NCBI GenBank assembly: GCA_903842505.1 | Contig: CAIMMI010000012.1 | Span: forward strand, 1-32,849 | DNA length: 32,849 bases | Direction: 5' to 3' | DNA from: an uncultured Verrucomicrobiota bacterium | GTDB taxonomy: Bacteria; Verrucomicrobiota; Verrucomicrobiia; Limisphaerales; UBA9464 | Shown: one piece after another, positions 1 through 8,569 of the stretch | Layout: each line of letters opens with the position of its first letter | Numbering within the stretch: the stretch's first letter is position 1 | The notes under the pieces: generated by a model | Database searches by the model: none | What the model saw: only the letters and a program-made list of their open reading frames with translations | What the model was told of the DNA's origin: nothing | Translations under genes and position numbers: made by a program

Positions 1-1
1 C

Positions 2-124
2 GTCGCGCGTCATGCCATCCATCCGGTTGTCAGCCACCGGTTCAAGCTGGACGACGTTGCGCAGGCGTTTGCGTTGATGGAAGCCGGCGGTCAGTTCGGG
101 AAGATCGTCATCGAACTGGAGTGA
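2..124 (+). CDS. Zinc-type alcohol dehydrogenase / quinone reductase, C-terminal end (partial)
   Basis: This is the last 40 codons of a gene entering from the left edge and ending with TGA at 122-124. The peptide reads HPVVSHRFKLDDVAQAFALM and then GGQFGKIVIEL. That is the conserved C-terminus of zinc-containing alcohol dehydrogenases and NADPH:quinone oxidoreductases (MDR superfamily): a phrase of the type P-V-x-x-x-F-x-L-x-x-x-x-x-A, followed by the final G-K-I/V-V strand. The Rossmann core and catalytic residues lie outside the window, so substrate and cofactor cannot be judged. The gene converges on the minus-strand cyclophilin gene, with about 130 bp between them. Confidence 0.75.
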   Translation, partial: VARHAIHPVVSHRFKLDDVAQAFALMEAGGQFGKIVIELE

Positions 125-228
125 GCCCGGAAACGGCGGTTTTCCTGACAGGCGACGCAGGTGAATTGGGGCTTGGATCGGCTCTTCAGTCCGCACCCTG
201 CAGGGCTGCCCGATTGCGAATGGGCTCT

Positions 229-256
229 CCGGACTCCGGCGGATGCCGGGTTCCGG
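229..256. terminator. GC-rich hairpin between convergent genes
   Basis: A 12-bp stem (229-240 with 245-256) with one mismatch and one possible G-U pair closes on a GGAT loop. It begins one base beyond the stop of the minus-strand cyclophilin gene and about 100 bp after the plus-strand dehydrogenase fragment. It could stop transcription from either side, but no clear T-tract follows on either strand, so it is at best a non-canonical terminator. Confidence 0.35.
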
Positions 257-257
257 C

Positions 258-1187
258 TCAGTAGGTGGCGCGGACCCGGTAGAAGCGGTTTGGATCGCCG
301 CTGGGGTCGACGACGGCGGTGGGATACGTCTTCGGAGCGGAATTGTTCGGGAGGTCCGGGCCGGCGTACACCGTAGCCGGGATCGCCGAGGGGGGCAGGT
401 TGGTCAACGACTGCCATTTCGGGGGGAATTCCGTGGTGTACTCCACGTAGTTGGTCCGCCCAGCGACCGGGTTCCAGGTGACTTCCGTCAGGCCGTCCTG
501 GCGGTTCCGGACCCGGACCCGGAGCAGGGTGACGTCGCAGTAGACGAGGTCATCCAGGGAGACAAACCGGGTGCCATCGGTTCGGGTGGCGAGCTTGAGG
601 AGCGGCAACTCGCCGAAAGGAGATCCCGCGTTGACGATCAGGTTGGGGGCGTTGGTGGGAGTGGTCGCTGCCACGTAGCGGGTGAAGCTGTTCCAGGCCG
701 AAAGCGTGTTCGTCCCGTTGATGACTCGTCCGAACACGGTGAATCCGCCTGAATTGGCGGTGCTGTCGAGGCTCGTGTTGTTCTGGAGGTTGATGAAGAA
801 CTGGGAATTGGCGGAGTTGGGATCGGCCGTCTTGGCCATGGCGATCGTTCCGGCAACGTTCGAGAAGAAGGGGCCGACGCCGTATTCGTTGGTGATGTTG
901 GCGCGGGTTGTGACGTTGGCGACGGTGTTGGAAGGTGTGCCTGGGTTGGCGACCCGGAATCCTCCGCCCTGGATCACGAAGTTTGGCACCGCCCGGTGGA
1001 AGAACATGTCCCGGTAAGCTCCGTCGGCGACGTACCGGACAAAGTTGGTCGAGGTGATCGGCTTCTGGGCGTCGTACAATTCCACTTCGACATCTCCCAG
1101 GACCGTCCGGAACTGGACGACGGTGCCGGCATTCAGACTGAGGGTCGCGAGGGCGATCAACGCGACGGCAAGGCGGGATCGGTGCAT
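258..1187 (-). CDS. Secreted cyclophilin-type peptidyl-prolyl cis-trans isomerase with C-terminal extension
   Basis: The 309-residue protein should catalyse cis-trans isomerisation of X-Pro bonds outside the cytoplasm. It opens with a short signal peptide (about residues 1-20, hydrophobic run AVALIALATLSL, probable cleavage near NAG). The cyclophilin domain follows, roughly residues 22-190. It contains FFHRAVPNFVIQGG, with the catalytic Arg and the Gln of the active site, then GTIAMAK, NSANSQFFINL and FTVFGRVI. The last ~90 residues are not cyclophilin. They look like a small beta-rich domain (TEVTWNPVAGRTNYVEYT, ending RFYRVRATY), a tail style I associate with secreted verrucomicrobial proteins. 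The gene follows the inositol-monophosphatase-like gene by 8 bp and is the last of the minus-strand run. Confidence 0.88.
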   Translation of the reverse strand: MHRSRLAVALIALATLSLNAGTVVQFRTVLGDVEVELYDAQKPITSTNFVRYVADGAYRDMFFHRAVPNFVIQGGGFRVANPGTPSNTVANVTTRANITNEYGVGPFFSNVAGTIAMAKTADPNSANSQFFINLQNNTSLDSTANSGGFTVFGRVINGTNTLSAWNSFTRYVAATTPTNAPNLIVNAGSPFGELPLLKLATRTDGTRFVSLDDLVYCDVTLLRVRVRNRQDGLTEVTWNPVAGRTNYVEYTTEFPPKWQSLTNLPPSAIPATVYAGPDLPNNSAPKTYPTAVVDPSGDPNRFYRVRATY

Positions 1188-1195
1188 GGCGTGAT

Positions 1196-2029
1196 TCAGG
1201 ATTTCTTCTTGCGGGAAGAGGGCGCGGGGCGGATGGCGTCGGCTGCGATGCGGGCGAGCCCCTCATGGATGAGCCCGTTGTTGGAGTTGAGTGAGTACTT
1301 GTAGTCCTCACCCGGCAGCGCGTTGATCTCGAACCGTCCGCCAGCCCGTTGGAGGATCAGGCCTCCGGCCGCGATGTCCCAGAGGCGGATGCCCGCCTCG
1401 ATGTAGCCGTCGAACCGGCCATCGGCAACGTAGGTCAGCGCCAGCGCGGCGGAACCCATGAGGCGGATCTTGCGGACCTCGTGGACGAGTTTGCCGAAGA
1501 CCGGGAGCATGAGGTTCAGTGAGCCCGTGCTCTTGGCAAAGCCCATGGAAACAATGGCTTCACCGAGGGTCTTGCGGGAACTCACCCGGATCTTGCGTCC
1601 GTTCATCCGCGCGGGTCCGGTGGCAGTGGCGGTCCAGGTCTCGTCCATGAACGGGTCGTGAACGACGCCAGCAACGGTCTCGAAACCGTCGTTGCCGCGG
1701 ACCTGCAGGGCGATGCTGACGCAGGCATGCGGGATGCCGTAGGCGAAGTTGACGGTGCCATCGATGGGGTCAACGACCCAGCGGGCGGCGGCGGCCTCGG
1801 CGGCTTCGTCGCGACCCTCCTCGCCCAGAACCGGGATCTCCGGGAAATCGGTTGCGAGCATCCGCGTGATGAGCTTCTGGCAGCGGACGTCCAGTTCGAG
1901 CTTGATGTCGTGAGGCGTGGATTCGTTGACCTTCTTGGTACGCCGAAGGTGGGCGCGCATCAGTTGGCCGGCAGCATGGGCTGCGGCTTCGGAGGACTTC
2001 AGGGCGGAGAGGACCGAGGAGGGCTTCAT
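1196..2029 (-). CDS. Inositol monophosphatase family protein
   Basis: The 277-residue protein belongs to the Mg-dependent, Li-sensitive phosphatase superfamily (inositol-1-phosphatase, SuhB, CysQ relatives), which hydrolyses small phosphate monoesters. The metal-binding motifs are all present: GEEG at 69-72, DPIDGTVNF at 87-95 and WDIAAGG at 217-223. Length is typical of the family. The ATG at 2027-2029 was chosen because family similarity begins just after it. Upstream codons in the same frame overlap the antiporter gene and look like its shadow. No clear Shine-Dalgarno sequence precedes it. The C-terminus ends in a basic RKKKS tail. Which phosphate ester it uses cannot be read from the sequence. 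It lies 55 bp after the antiporter gene and probably shares its transcript. Confidence 0.88.
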   Translation of the reverse strand: MKPSSVLSALKSSEAAAHAAGQLMRAHLRRTKKVNESTPHDIKLELDVRCQKLITRMLATDFPEIPVLGEEGRDEAAEAAAARWVVDPIDGTVNFAYGIPHACVSIALQVRGNDGFETVAGVVHDPFMDETWTATATGPARMNGRKIRVSSRKTLGEAIVSMGFAKSTGSLNLMLPVFGKLVHEVRKIRLMGSAALALTYVADGRFDGYIEAGIRLWDIAAGGLILQRAGGRFEINALPGEDYKYSLNSNNGLIHEGLARIAADAIRPAPSSRKKKS

Positions 2030-2084
2030 TCCAGGGAAATGATGGGGAGGATACGGGAAAGAGGACAAATCCCAAGGCTGAAGA

Positions 2085-3818
2085 CTAGGGCAGCACCTCG
2101 TGACGTTGGGCGAGGGACTCGATGAGTTGGGAGCGCTTCTCCTCGATGAATCCTTTCTCGGCGGCGCGGAGGGCTTCGAGAAGGTCGCGGCCTTCGAGGA
2201 GTCGGCCCATGCACACGTAGGACGCACCGGCCTTGATGAGGAGGGGCGCTTCGCCGAGGACTTCCGCCGGAGCGATGATCCGGGCCTTGGGATTCACCTC
2301 GCGGAGGCTGCGGACCAGCTTTTCGTTGGTGATGCCCTTGAGAAGGCTGTTGGGCACGGTGCAGATGAGCACCTCGGCATGGGCGATCCCGACGTGGAGC
2401 AGGGTGTCGCGCTGGCTGATATCGCCGTAGATGACCGGGATGCCGCGGGACTTCAGTTCGGCGTGGACGACGGGATTGAAGTCCACGACGGCGATATCTT
2501 TCAGGAGGTGCGGTGCGTTCCGCTCGATTTCGGCTAGGAGGGAACTTGCGGTCTGGAAGAAGCCCAGGAAGAGGATCCGGGCCCCATGACCCTGACCGGC
2601 TGCATCCGCGGCGTGGGCCGGGTGAGAGTCGTCGAGATCCCGGAGACCGACGCGCTTGAGGCGGGGGATCAGCCACCGGATGAGGCCATCGGAGCGGACC
2701 ATGCCGAACGATGAGACCGTGGCGAGCATCACGAAGGCCAGGGACGTCATGTCCTTCGCGAGCGGGCCTACATGCTGGAACTTGTCACTGGCGCCGAGTT
2801 CGAGGAGGACGAGGGAGAACTCGGAGACCTGGGCGAGGTTGATGGCGGGGAGCAGGCTGGCGCGGAGGCCCTGCCGGAGGCGGTAAAGCGGGGTGAAGGT
2901 CGTGACGACGCGACTGACGACCGTGAAGGCACCCAAGGCCAGTGCCCAGCCGACAACGATCAGTCCGGGCATCTGGATCTTCATCCCGAGGCCGACGAAA
3001 AAGAGGGTGACGAAGAAATCCCGGAGGCTCGTGACCTTGGCGGTGACATCGAGGGCGTAGGGAAACGTGGACAGGGCGACGCCGGCGACCAGCGCTCCCA
3101 TCTCGCGCGACAGGTGCAGCCGCTCCGCAAATTCGCCCACGAGGAAGCACCATCCGATGGCGCCGACGAGGACGAGTTCCGGGAGGCGCGCTACCTTGAG
3201 GAAGAGCGGGGGAAGGATGTACTTGCTGACGAGGAGGGCGGTTCCAACGAGAATTCCAACCCGGAGCAGGGACATCAGCAGGACGCTGAAGGCGAGTTGG
3301 TTCAGGTTGGGCTGGACCGCGAGGAACAGGATGGCGAAGAGATCCTGCAGAACGAGGACACCGAGCGTCACGCGACCCGGCAAGGTGTCGAGTTCCCGCT
3401 TCTCATAGAGCACCTTGACGATGATGACCGTGCTGCTCATCGCGGCGGCAGCTCCGAGGTAAAGCGCGTCCCAGCTTCCCGCACCCAGCTTGAATCCGAG
3501 CATTCGGAACACGGCCGTGCCGAGGGCGAAGCCGCCGAAGATCTGGACGAGGGCGGTGACCGTGATGGATTTGCCGGCGCTGATGATCTTTTTCAGGTCG
3601 ATCTCCAGGCCGATCATGAAGAGCAGGAAGATCAGGCCGAGTTCGGAGATCGTGGCGATGGATTCCTGGTTGGTAACCCAGGAGAGTGTCGAAGGTCCGA
3701 GGATGAAGCCAGCGGCCAGGTAGGCCAGGATGATGGGTTGCCGGGCGATTTGGGCCGCGAGTCCCAGAAGCCAGGCGGCGGCGGTACACAGGGCAATGTC
3801 TCGGATGAGCTCGTGCAT
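2085..3818 (-). CDS. CPA2-family cation/proton antiporter with C-terminal TrkA-N-like domain
   Basis: The 577-residue inner-membrane protein resembles KefB/KefC-type monovalent cation/H+ antiporters. Residues 1-390 hold about 12 hydrophobic segments with family phrases such as AYLAAGFILGP, ELGLIFLLFMIGLEI and LGVLVLQDL; the Q-D at 158-159 is the conserved pair of the transport core. Residues ~412-545 form a TrkA-N/RCK-like regulatory domain with an acidic residue at the end of strand 2 (VVDFNP) and the YGD phrase. The expected glycine-rich nucleotide loop is replaced by LGFFQTASS, so NAD binding is doubtful. The start is the first ATG (3816-3818) after the preceding gene's stop, giving a 25-bp gap. 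Ion specificity (K+ or Na+) cannot be decided. Confidence 0.9.
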   Translation of the reverse strand: MHELIRDIALCTAAAWLLGLAAQIARQPIILAYLAAGFILGPSTLSWVTNQESIATISELGLIFLLFMIGLEIDLKKIISAGKSITVTALVQIFGGFALGTAVFRMLGFKLGAGSWDALYLGAAAAMSSTVIIVKVLYEKRELDTLPGRVTLGVLVLQDLFAILFLAVQPNLNQLAFSVLLMSLLRVGILVGTALLVSKYILPPLFLKVARLPELVLVGAIGWCFLVGEFAERLHLSREMGALVAGVALSTFPYALDVTAKVTSLRDFFVTLFFVGLGMKIQMPGLIVVGWALALGAFTVVSRVVTTFTPLYRLRQGLRASLLPAINLAQVSEFSLVLLELGASDKFQHVGPLAKDMTSLAFVMLATVSSFGMVRSDGLIRWLIPRLKRVGLRDLDDSHPAHAADAAGQGHGARILFLGFFQTASSLLAEIERNAPHLLKDIAVVDFNPVVHAELKSRGIPVIYGDISQRDTLLHVGIAHAEVLICTVPNSLLKGITNEKLVRSLREVNPKARIIAPAEVLGEAPLLIKAGASYVCMGRLLEGRDLLEALRAAEKGFIEEKRSQLIESLAQRHEVLP

Positions 3819-3843
3819 GGTCGGCGGACTGCATCCGGCGTCT

Positions 3844-6800
3844 CTACAGCTTGGGATCCAGGGACTGCCGGATGAAATCGAACCTCGTATCCGACTTGAG
3901 CTGGGTGCGGAGGTTTGCGCCGGCCGGGTTGGTGGCGAGGCGTGAATCACTGAGTTGAAAGGCCTTCCGGAGGTTTCCGGCGGCGGAGCTCGACTTGCCC
4001 AGAACCGCTTGGACAGCGGCGAGCTGGTACCAGGCCTCCGGGCTGTCCGGCACCAGTCTGGCGTATCGTTCCATGGTGGTCTCGACACGATCGACCCGCT
4101 GCAGTTGCTGGTACGCCTGAGCCAGGGACGCAAGGGTGCGAAGGTCGGCCTCCGGCTTGGCCAGCAGGCTGTCGAGCACGGCGACGCCCTCGTTGCTCCG
4201 CCCCGTGTTGAAAAGGCTGCTGGCAACGTTGAACGCCGATTCCAGATTGGTCGCCGAAGCGGCAGCGACGGCGGCCGCCGCAGGTTGTGACGGTGTGCCA
4301 ACACCGGCAGCGGGAATGGGTGAATCCTTGTAGGGCTCAAGCTGCTTCAGGAGGTCGCGAATGCCCGCGTTGTCTGGGTCGATCTCGTAACAGGTGGCCA
4401 CGACCCGGTAGGCGTCCGGATACCGCCCGAGGCCCGCCAGCAGGGAGGCGTAATTGAAGACGGTTTCGGGGCTGTACGGGCAGAAGGCGAACGCCTGCTT
4501 CATCGCAAACTCCGCCTCCTTGATCAGCTTGGCCTGATAGGCCGGATCCCTGGCCTCCTGCGCCCGCCATCCGTAGACGGATTTGCCGATGGCATTGCGG
4601 AGTTTGCTGAAGGCCTTCTGGGCGTTGTCGTCACGGACGAAGCGGGCATCCCCCTTGAACACGGAGTAGTCCCGAAGCCGGTACGTGCGGACGGCGAACT
4701 CGCAGACTTCCTTTACCGGGGTTTCGTAGGTGATCCAGTTGCCGATGAACCGTTCCGAGTACTGGGACCAGTATTCATGGTCCCGCTCGATCTGGTCGTC
4801 GGTGAGTTGCGCAACGGGTTCCCGTTCGATCTTGAGGATGATGCCGTAGGGCACGAGATGCGGGTACATCCAGTCGAGCGCGAAGCTCTCCTCGACGTAG
4901 AAGGAGTGATCCGGGTTCTTGTCGAAGATGACCTTCGTGAGGAGGCCGTTGATGGACATCACCGCGGTCTGCCCGGATACCGAGACGCGGCCGTCGGGCA
5001 GTTGGGTCAGGACTTCGCCGGGCTTCAACTGGCGGGACTGGGCGCGACGCTGCGCGTCGATGCTGTACTCCTCGAAGCAGCGGCGGAGATCCTCCGGAGT
5101 CGGAGTCTGGATCTCACGGTCCGGGTAGAGTCCGCCAAGACTGGGTTTGATGAGTCCCGGGTAAGTCTCCTCAATGAGGAGTCGGTTGAGACGGATCCGG
5201 TTGTGGCCGGTCGGATTCTGGGCAGCGAATCGGGCAACGTGATCCGACAGCTTGACCGCCGCGAATCGGGTCGGTTCAAAGCAGGATGGACCTTCGATGA
5301 AGCGATTGAGCGCTTGGATCAGGGCGGCGGTGTCGCCGTTGCCCGCCGAGCCCAGCTTCTCCTTGAGGTATGCGGAGAAGGGATCGGCTCCCGCAGAAAT
5401 CCTGGCCTTCAGGGCGGCCGCGTCCTTGAGATCGTCCGTCTGGAAGTAGGAGGAGCCCGCCCGACGTTCCTTCTCGATGGAATCGCCCATGGCCGTCATC
5501 CAGCGGTCGATGGGCGCCATCAGGCTGGCGGAAAAGTTGGTCCGTCCCCGGGAGATGGAGACCGCATCATTCAGCGCGGAGTAGAAGAACGGCGGATCCT
5601 CCTGGGCACTCCGGTTGTAGTGAGCCCGGATGTAGTCGAGGTACGTATTGTCCGCGAGGGCGTTCTGGGTGATCAGGTAGACGTCCCGTCGGTCGAACCC
5701 GGGATTGCGACGGTGCTGCGGCGGAATGAAACTCTCGCAGAAGATCATGTACGTCGGGCAGAAGCGGCCTGGATCCGTGCCGCCGAAGAGCACGGTGTGC
5801 TTGTCCATCGACGGATAGAGCGGCTTGCCGTCCTTGCCCTTGGGGGCCGGTGCTGCGGAGGTGTTCGCACCCGGTTCAAACATGTCGTGGCCGAACCAGA
5901 ACCCGAAGTAGTGGTTCCGCTGCTCGTTGTCTGCCCAGTGATCGACGATCGAGTCGGCTGGAATCAGCGTGAACAAGGCAAGCACCAGCCCCAGACGGGT
6001 TCGGCTCGAAGGATCGACTGGAAAAGGCGCTGACGAAACGCTGGACACGGCACCGGCAAACGCAGTCGTTGTTTTCTGCCAGAGCAGGAGGAGCAGCAGC
6101 AGGACACAAGCAATCCCCAGGCTGATCCCGGCGGCGAGTCGAGGCAGGAAGAAGACGTTCTTCTCGGGATTCAGGACCTCGATCAGTTGATAAAGATTCA
6201 GGGAGACCGCGATCGTGGCCCCTGCCAGCAGGAGGGTCCGCCACTTCTGGTAGGCGTGCTGCAGGAGCACTCCCACAATGGCGATGCCGTACCCGACGAC
6301 CATGGCGATCATCACGTGCGACGAGGTGTAGAAGACCTTGACCAGTTCGCGCGACTGTTTGTCGGTCTGGGCGTTCAGCAGGTAGATGAGCAGGAACGCC
6401 AGGCAGAAATAGGTCGTGCTCAGCCCGATGAGCCAGCCTCTCTCCCTCGGCCTGAAGCGCTTGATCAGCAGGAACGGAACGATGGCGAAGATCAGGTTGG
6501 CGAGGTTGAACTCCTCTTTGACGCCTCCGAAATACGCGCTGATTTGGTCCAGCGTGATGCCGGGAGTCGTCTTCTCGTACTGACCCCGGGTGAATGCATG
6601 GACGAAGCCGTCCCACACGCGCGGATAACCCCAGTTCAGCGGCGGGTTCGTAACCGACGCCAATGGCATGTAGAAGTAATGGGCTGCACCGACCCCGAAC
6701 GAAATTCCAGACAGCAGGACGATGTGCAGCCGGGTCGCGATGGCACCCGTCAGGACCGCGGTCCAGATGGTTCCGATCGCCGAGAGGATGCCGACGAGGT

Positions 6801-7659
6801 TGAAGATCAGCAGCAGGGCCGGATTGTCGGCGAACGTCCGGATCTTGCCGCTCGCGTGCAGGCTGAGGCCAAGGATCCAGAAGGCGGTGTTCAGCAGGAG
6901 GAAGTCGCGGCCAACCCGCCGATCCGCCATCAGCACAAAGATCTCCAGTCCCATGGCGGCGACGATGAGTGTCTGGTGATTGCAGAGGCAGATGCCGAAC
7001 AGGAAGCACGCGATGTACAGGTGACGTCTTTGATGCGGAAACCAGGTGTATTTCTTGAGGCAGAACAGCACCCCCATGAGCGACCACACGGCGATGGTGT
7101 ACACTTCGACGATGACGGCTTGGCTCCAGATGTAGCCGTTGAAGCCCAGCAGCATGCCGGACACAAAACCCGTCACCAGCGAGATCCATTTGTCCAGGGT
7201 GACGTCACGGTCCTTGAGAAGGTCGACGGAATCCAGGATCAGTGCCGATCCACGGGAAACCAGCATGGCCACCATGCCGGCGGACATGGCGGCCGCGAAG
7301 GCCGACGAAACGGCCACCCGCCAGGCAATGTTCGAGAAGGGCAGGATCTTGGTGAAAAGCCAGGTGTACACTGTCCAGATCGGGTAGCCCGGCGGATGCG
7401 GAACACCTGCGTACATCGAGGCAACGGCGAGTTCCCCGGAGTCCTCCAGGGTCATGTCCGGGGCAATTGTCAAAAGGTAGCCCGCCATCACGATGATGCT
7501 GACCAGCACGAAGGCCAGCCAGTCTACCGGTCGGAACAGACGGCTCAACGGAGGCGGCGGCTCGATCTTGCCGCCGACGCCACCTCCGGCGACGGAACTC
7601 ATCTTGGGGACGGAGGCTGCGCCGGATGGGGCGCTCGGATTGGAACTCGCTTGTGCCAT
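3844..7659 (-). CDS. DUF2723 membrane glycosyltransferase-like protein with C-terminal TPR region
   Basis: The 1271-residue protein has an N-terminal proline/glycine-rich cytoplasmic stretch (1-40) and a first transmembrane helix at about 47-66. The DUF2723 signature follows: LEDSGELAVA at 71-80 and PHPPGYPIW. About ten more membrane spans run to roughly residue 560. DUF2723 proteins (human TMEM260 group) are GT-C-fold glycosyltransferases related to protein O-mannosyltransferases, with an acidic pair near the first extracytoplasmic loop; here it is E72-D73. A long extracytoplasmic part follows. From about residue 1090 it carries TPR-like helical repeats (for example EAWYQLAAVQAVLG and DLRTLASLAQAYQQLQ). 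Donor and acceptor are unknown; a lipid-linked sugar donor and protein acceptor would fit. It sits 30 bp downstream of the sigma factor/small membrane protein pair. Confidence 0.85.
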   Translation of the reverse strand: MAQASSNPSAPSGAASVPKMSSVAGGGVGGKIEPPPPLSRLFRPVDWLAFVLVSIIVMAGYLLTIAPDMTLEDSGELAVASMYAGVPHPPGYPIWTVYTWLFTKILPFSNIAWRVAVSSAFAAAMSAGMVAMLVSRGSALILDSVDLLKDRDVTLDKWISLVTGFVSGMLLGFNGYIWSQAVIVEVYTIAVWSLMGVLFCLKKYTWFPHQRRHLYIACFLFGICLCNHQTLIVAAMGLEIFVLMADRRVGRDFLLLNTAFWILGLSLHASGKIRTFADNPALLLIFNLVGILSAIGTIWTAVLTGAIATRLHIVLLSGISFGVGAAHYFYMPLASVTNPPLNWGYPRVWDGFVHAFTRGQYEKTTPGITLDQISAYFGGVKEEFNLANLIFAIVPFLLIKRFRPRERGWLIGLSTTYFCLAFLLIYLLNAQTDKQSRELVKVFYTSSHVMIAMVVGYGIAIVGVLLQHAYQKWRTLLLAGATIAVSLNLYQLIEVLNPEKNVFFLPRLAAGISLGIACVLLLLLLLWQKTTTAFAGAVSSVSSAPFPVDPSSRTRLGLVLALFTLIPADSIVDHWADNEQRNHYFGFWFGHDMFEPGANTSAAPAPKGKDGKPLYPSMDKHTVLFGGTDPGRFCPTYMIFCESFIPPQHRRNPGFDRRDVYLITQNALADNTYLDYIRAHYNRSAQEDPPFFYSALNDAVSISRGRTNFSASLMAPIDRWMTAMGDSIEKERRAGSSYFQTDDLKDAAALKARISAGADPFSAYLKEKLGSAGNGDTAALIQALNRFIEGPSCFEPTRFAAVKLSDHVARFAAQNPTGHNRIRLNRLLIEETYPGLIKPSLGGLYPDREIQTPTPEDLRRCFEEYSIDAQRRAQSRQLKPGEVLTQLPDGRVSVSGQTAVMSINGLLTKVIFDKNPDHSFYVEESFALDWMYPHLVPYGIILKIEREPVAQLTDDQIERDHEYWSQYSERFIGNWITYETPVKEVCEFAVRTYRLRDYSVFKGDARFVRDDNAQKAFSKLRNAIGKSVYGWRAQEARDPAYQAKLIKEAEFAMKQAFAFCPYSPETVFNYASLLAGLGRYPDAYRVVATCYEIDPDNAGIRDLLKQLEPYKDSPIPAAGVGTPSQPAAAAVAAASATNLESAFNVASSLFNTGRSNEGVAVLDSLLAKPEADLRTLASLAQAYQQLQRVDRVETTMERYARLVPDSPEAWYQLAAVQAVLGKSSSAAGNLRKAFQLSDSRLATNPAGANLRTQLKSDTRFDFIRQSLDPKL

Positions 7660-7689
7660 GGGAAAATCAGATTCGGATGCCGAAGCAGT

Positions 7690-8016
7690 TCAAAGGGTGC
7701 CTTGGGAGGCGTTGGTGGAGGGAAGAATCGGAAGGTTGGTCACCGTGAAGCTGGCGACGGGAAGGCAGTTCTGCGCAACCAGGGCGGAAATGCCCGCCGC
7801 CCGATTGCCACTGTCGGGGACAACCGTTGCCACCGCGGGGGACCAGGCAATCGTGACGGCGCAAAGCCACACGGAAGTCACCACAAGGCAGACCCGGATC
7901 CATGGCTCTCGAAGGCGGGCGGACGCCGCACCTTCACTGGACGGTTGAAAAATGCGTCTGCGGAGGGAATCAGACGCCGGCTTGGGCTTCCAGGATGGAA
8001 TTTGTCCGTTGCTCAT
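7690..8016 (-). CDS. Small single-span membrane protein, partner of the ECF sigma factor (function unknown)
   Basis: The 108-residue protein has a basic, proline/serine-rich N-terminal ~38 residues, one hydrophobic segment at about 41-60 (VCLVVTSVWLCAVTIAW) and ~48 residues that would lie outside the membrane. I do not recognise a family. Its ATG overlaps the stop codon of the sigma factor gene (ATGA, 8013-8016), which implies translational coupling. That is the usual position of an anti-sigma factor gene. However, the cytoplasmic part is short for a known anti-sigma domain and has no HxxxCxxC zinc motif, so the anti-sigma role is only a positional inference. Confidence 0.55.
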   Translation of the reverse strand: MSNGQIPSWKPKPASDSLRRRIFQPSSEGAASARLREPWIRVCLVVTSVWLCAVTIAWSPAVATVVPDSGNRAAGISALVAQNCLPVASFTVTNLPILPSTNASQGTL

Positions 8017-8543
8017 GGGGTAGGGCAGGGAAAGAAGCTGGGATCCTCGGTAAGCTTCAGTTGGCGCCGAAGACGGTCCATTCCATAACGGAAGCGTCCT
8101 GCGGCGGTGTTTGGGCTGACCCCGGTCACTTCACCCACCTCGTCAAAGGTCATCCCGTGCCAGAACTTCAAGACGATGACTTCCCGCTGTTCCGCCGGCA
8201 GATTCGCCAGGACGTTCATCGCGGTCCGTTCGGCCGGATGCGGATCCTCTGCGGGTTCGAACCAGTCTCGGCTTTCGAGCTCGCGCGCCAGGCGTCGCCA
8301 GAGGCTTCGCTTGCGGTTCAAGGCATGATTGCGAAACGCCCGGACCAGGTAGTTGGCGGGCTTTCGCGGGGGGGCCGGCCGCTGGAGGAGTTGTGCAAAG
8401 ACGTCCTGAACGGAGTCTTCAGACTCCGAATGTCCCAGTCCCAAGGCTCGGCCATACAGGATCAGGCAGGCCGCGTGGGCCTCGAAGAGGTCCTCAGCCC
8501 AGTGTCTCCCGTGCTCGTTGCCGTCGGCCATTTCGAAGACCAT
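8013..8543 (-). CDS. ECF-type RNA polymerase sigma factor (sigma-70 family)
   Basis: The 176-residue protein has the two-domain plan of extracytoplasmic-function sigma factors. Region 2 lies at about 15-80 and contains the core-binding and -10-recognition phrases SEDSVQDVFAQLL and NYLVRAFRNHALNRKR. Region 4 lies at about 110-165 (LPAEQREVIVLKFWHGMTF, then EVTGVSPNTAAGRFRYGMDRLR), a helix-turn-helix for -35 recognition. No region 3 and no long C-terminal extension are seen. The first ATG (8541-8543) and a second in-frame ATG four codons later are both possible starts. It overlaps the small membrane protein gene by 4 bp and follows the AbrB gene by 26 bp, so it may control this cluster. The signal is unknown. 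Confidence 0.88.
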   Translation of the reverse strand: MVFEMADGNEHGRHWAEDLFEAHAACLILYGRALGLGHSESEDSVQDVFAQLLQRPAPPRKPANYLVRAFRNHALNRKRSLWRRLARELESRDWFEPAEDPHPAERTAMNVLANLPAEQREVIVLKFWHGMTFDEVGEVTGVSPNTAAGRFRYGMDRLRRQLKLTEDPSFFPCPTP

Positions 8544-8569
8544 GACACCGGCTCGGCCTTTTTTGTATG

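Noticed and set aside
2772-3875. Long + strand open frame opposite the antiporter gene
   Set aside because: Glu/Asp/Gly-rich with no motif; mirror image of membrane-helix codons on the true strand.
6187-8088. Very long open frame on the + strand opposite the DUF2723, small membrane protein and sigma genes
   Set aside because: Its sequence is rich in D, G, Q, H and R with no domain or hydrophobic pattern. It is the GC-driven antisense shadow of well-supported minus-strand genes.
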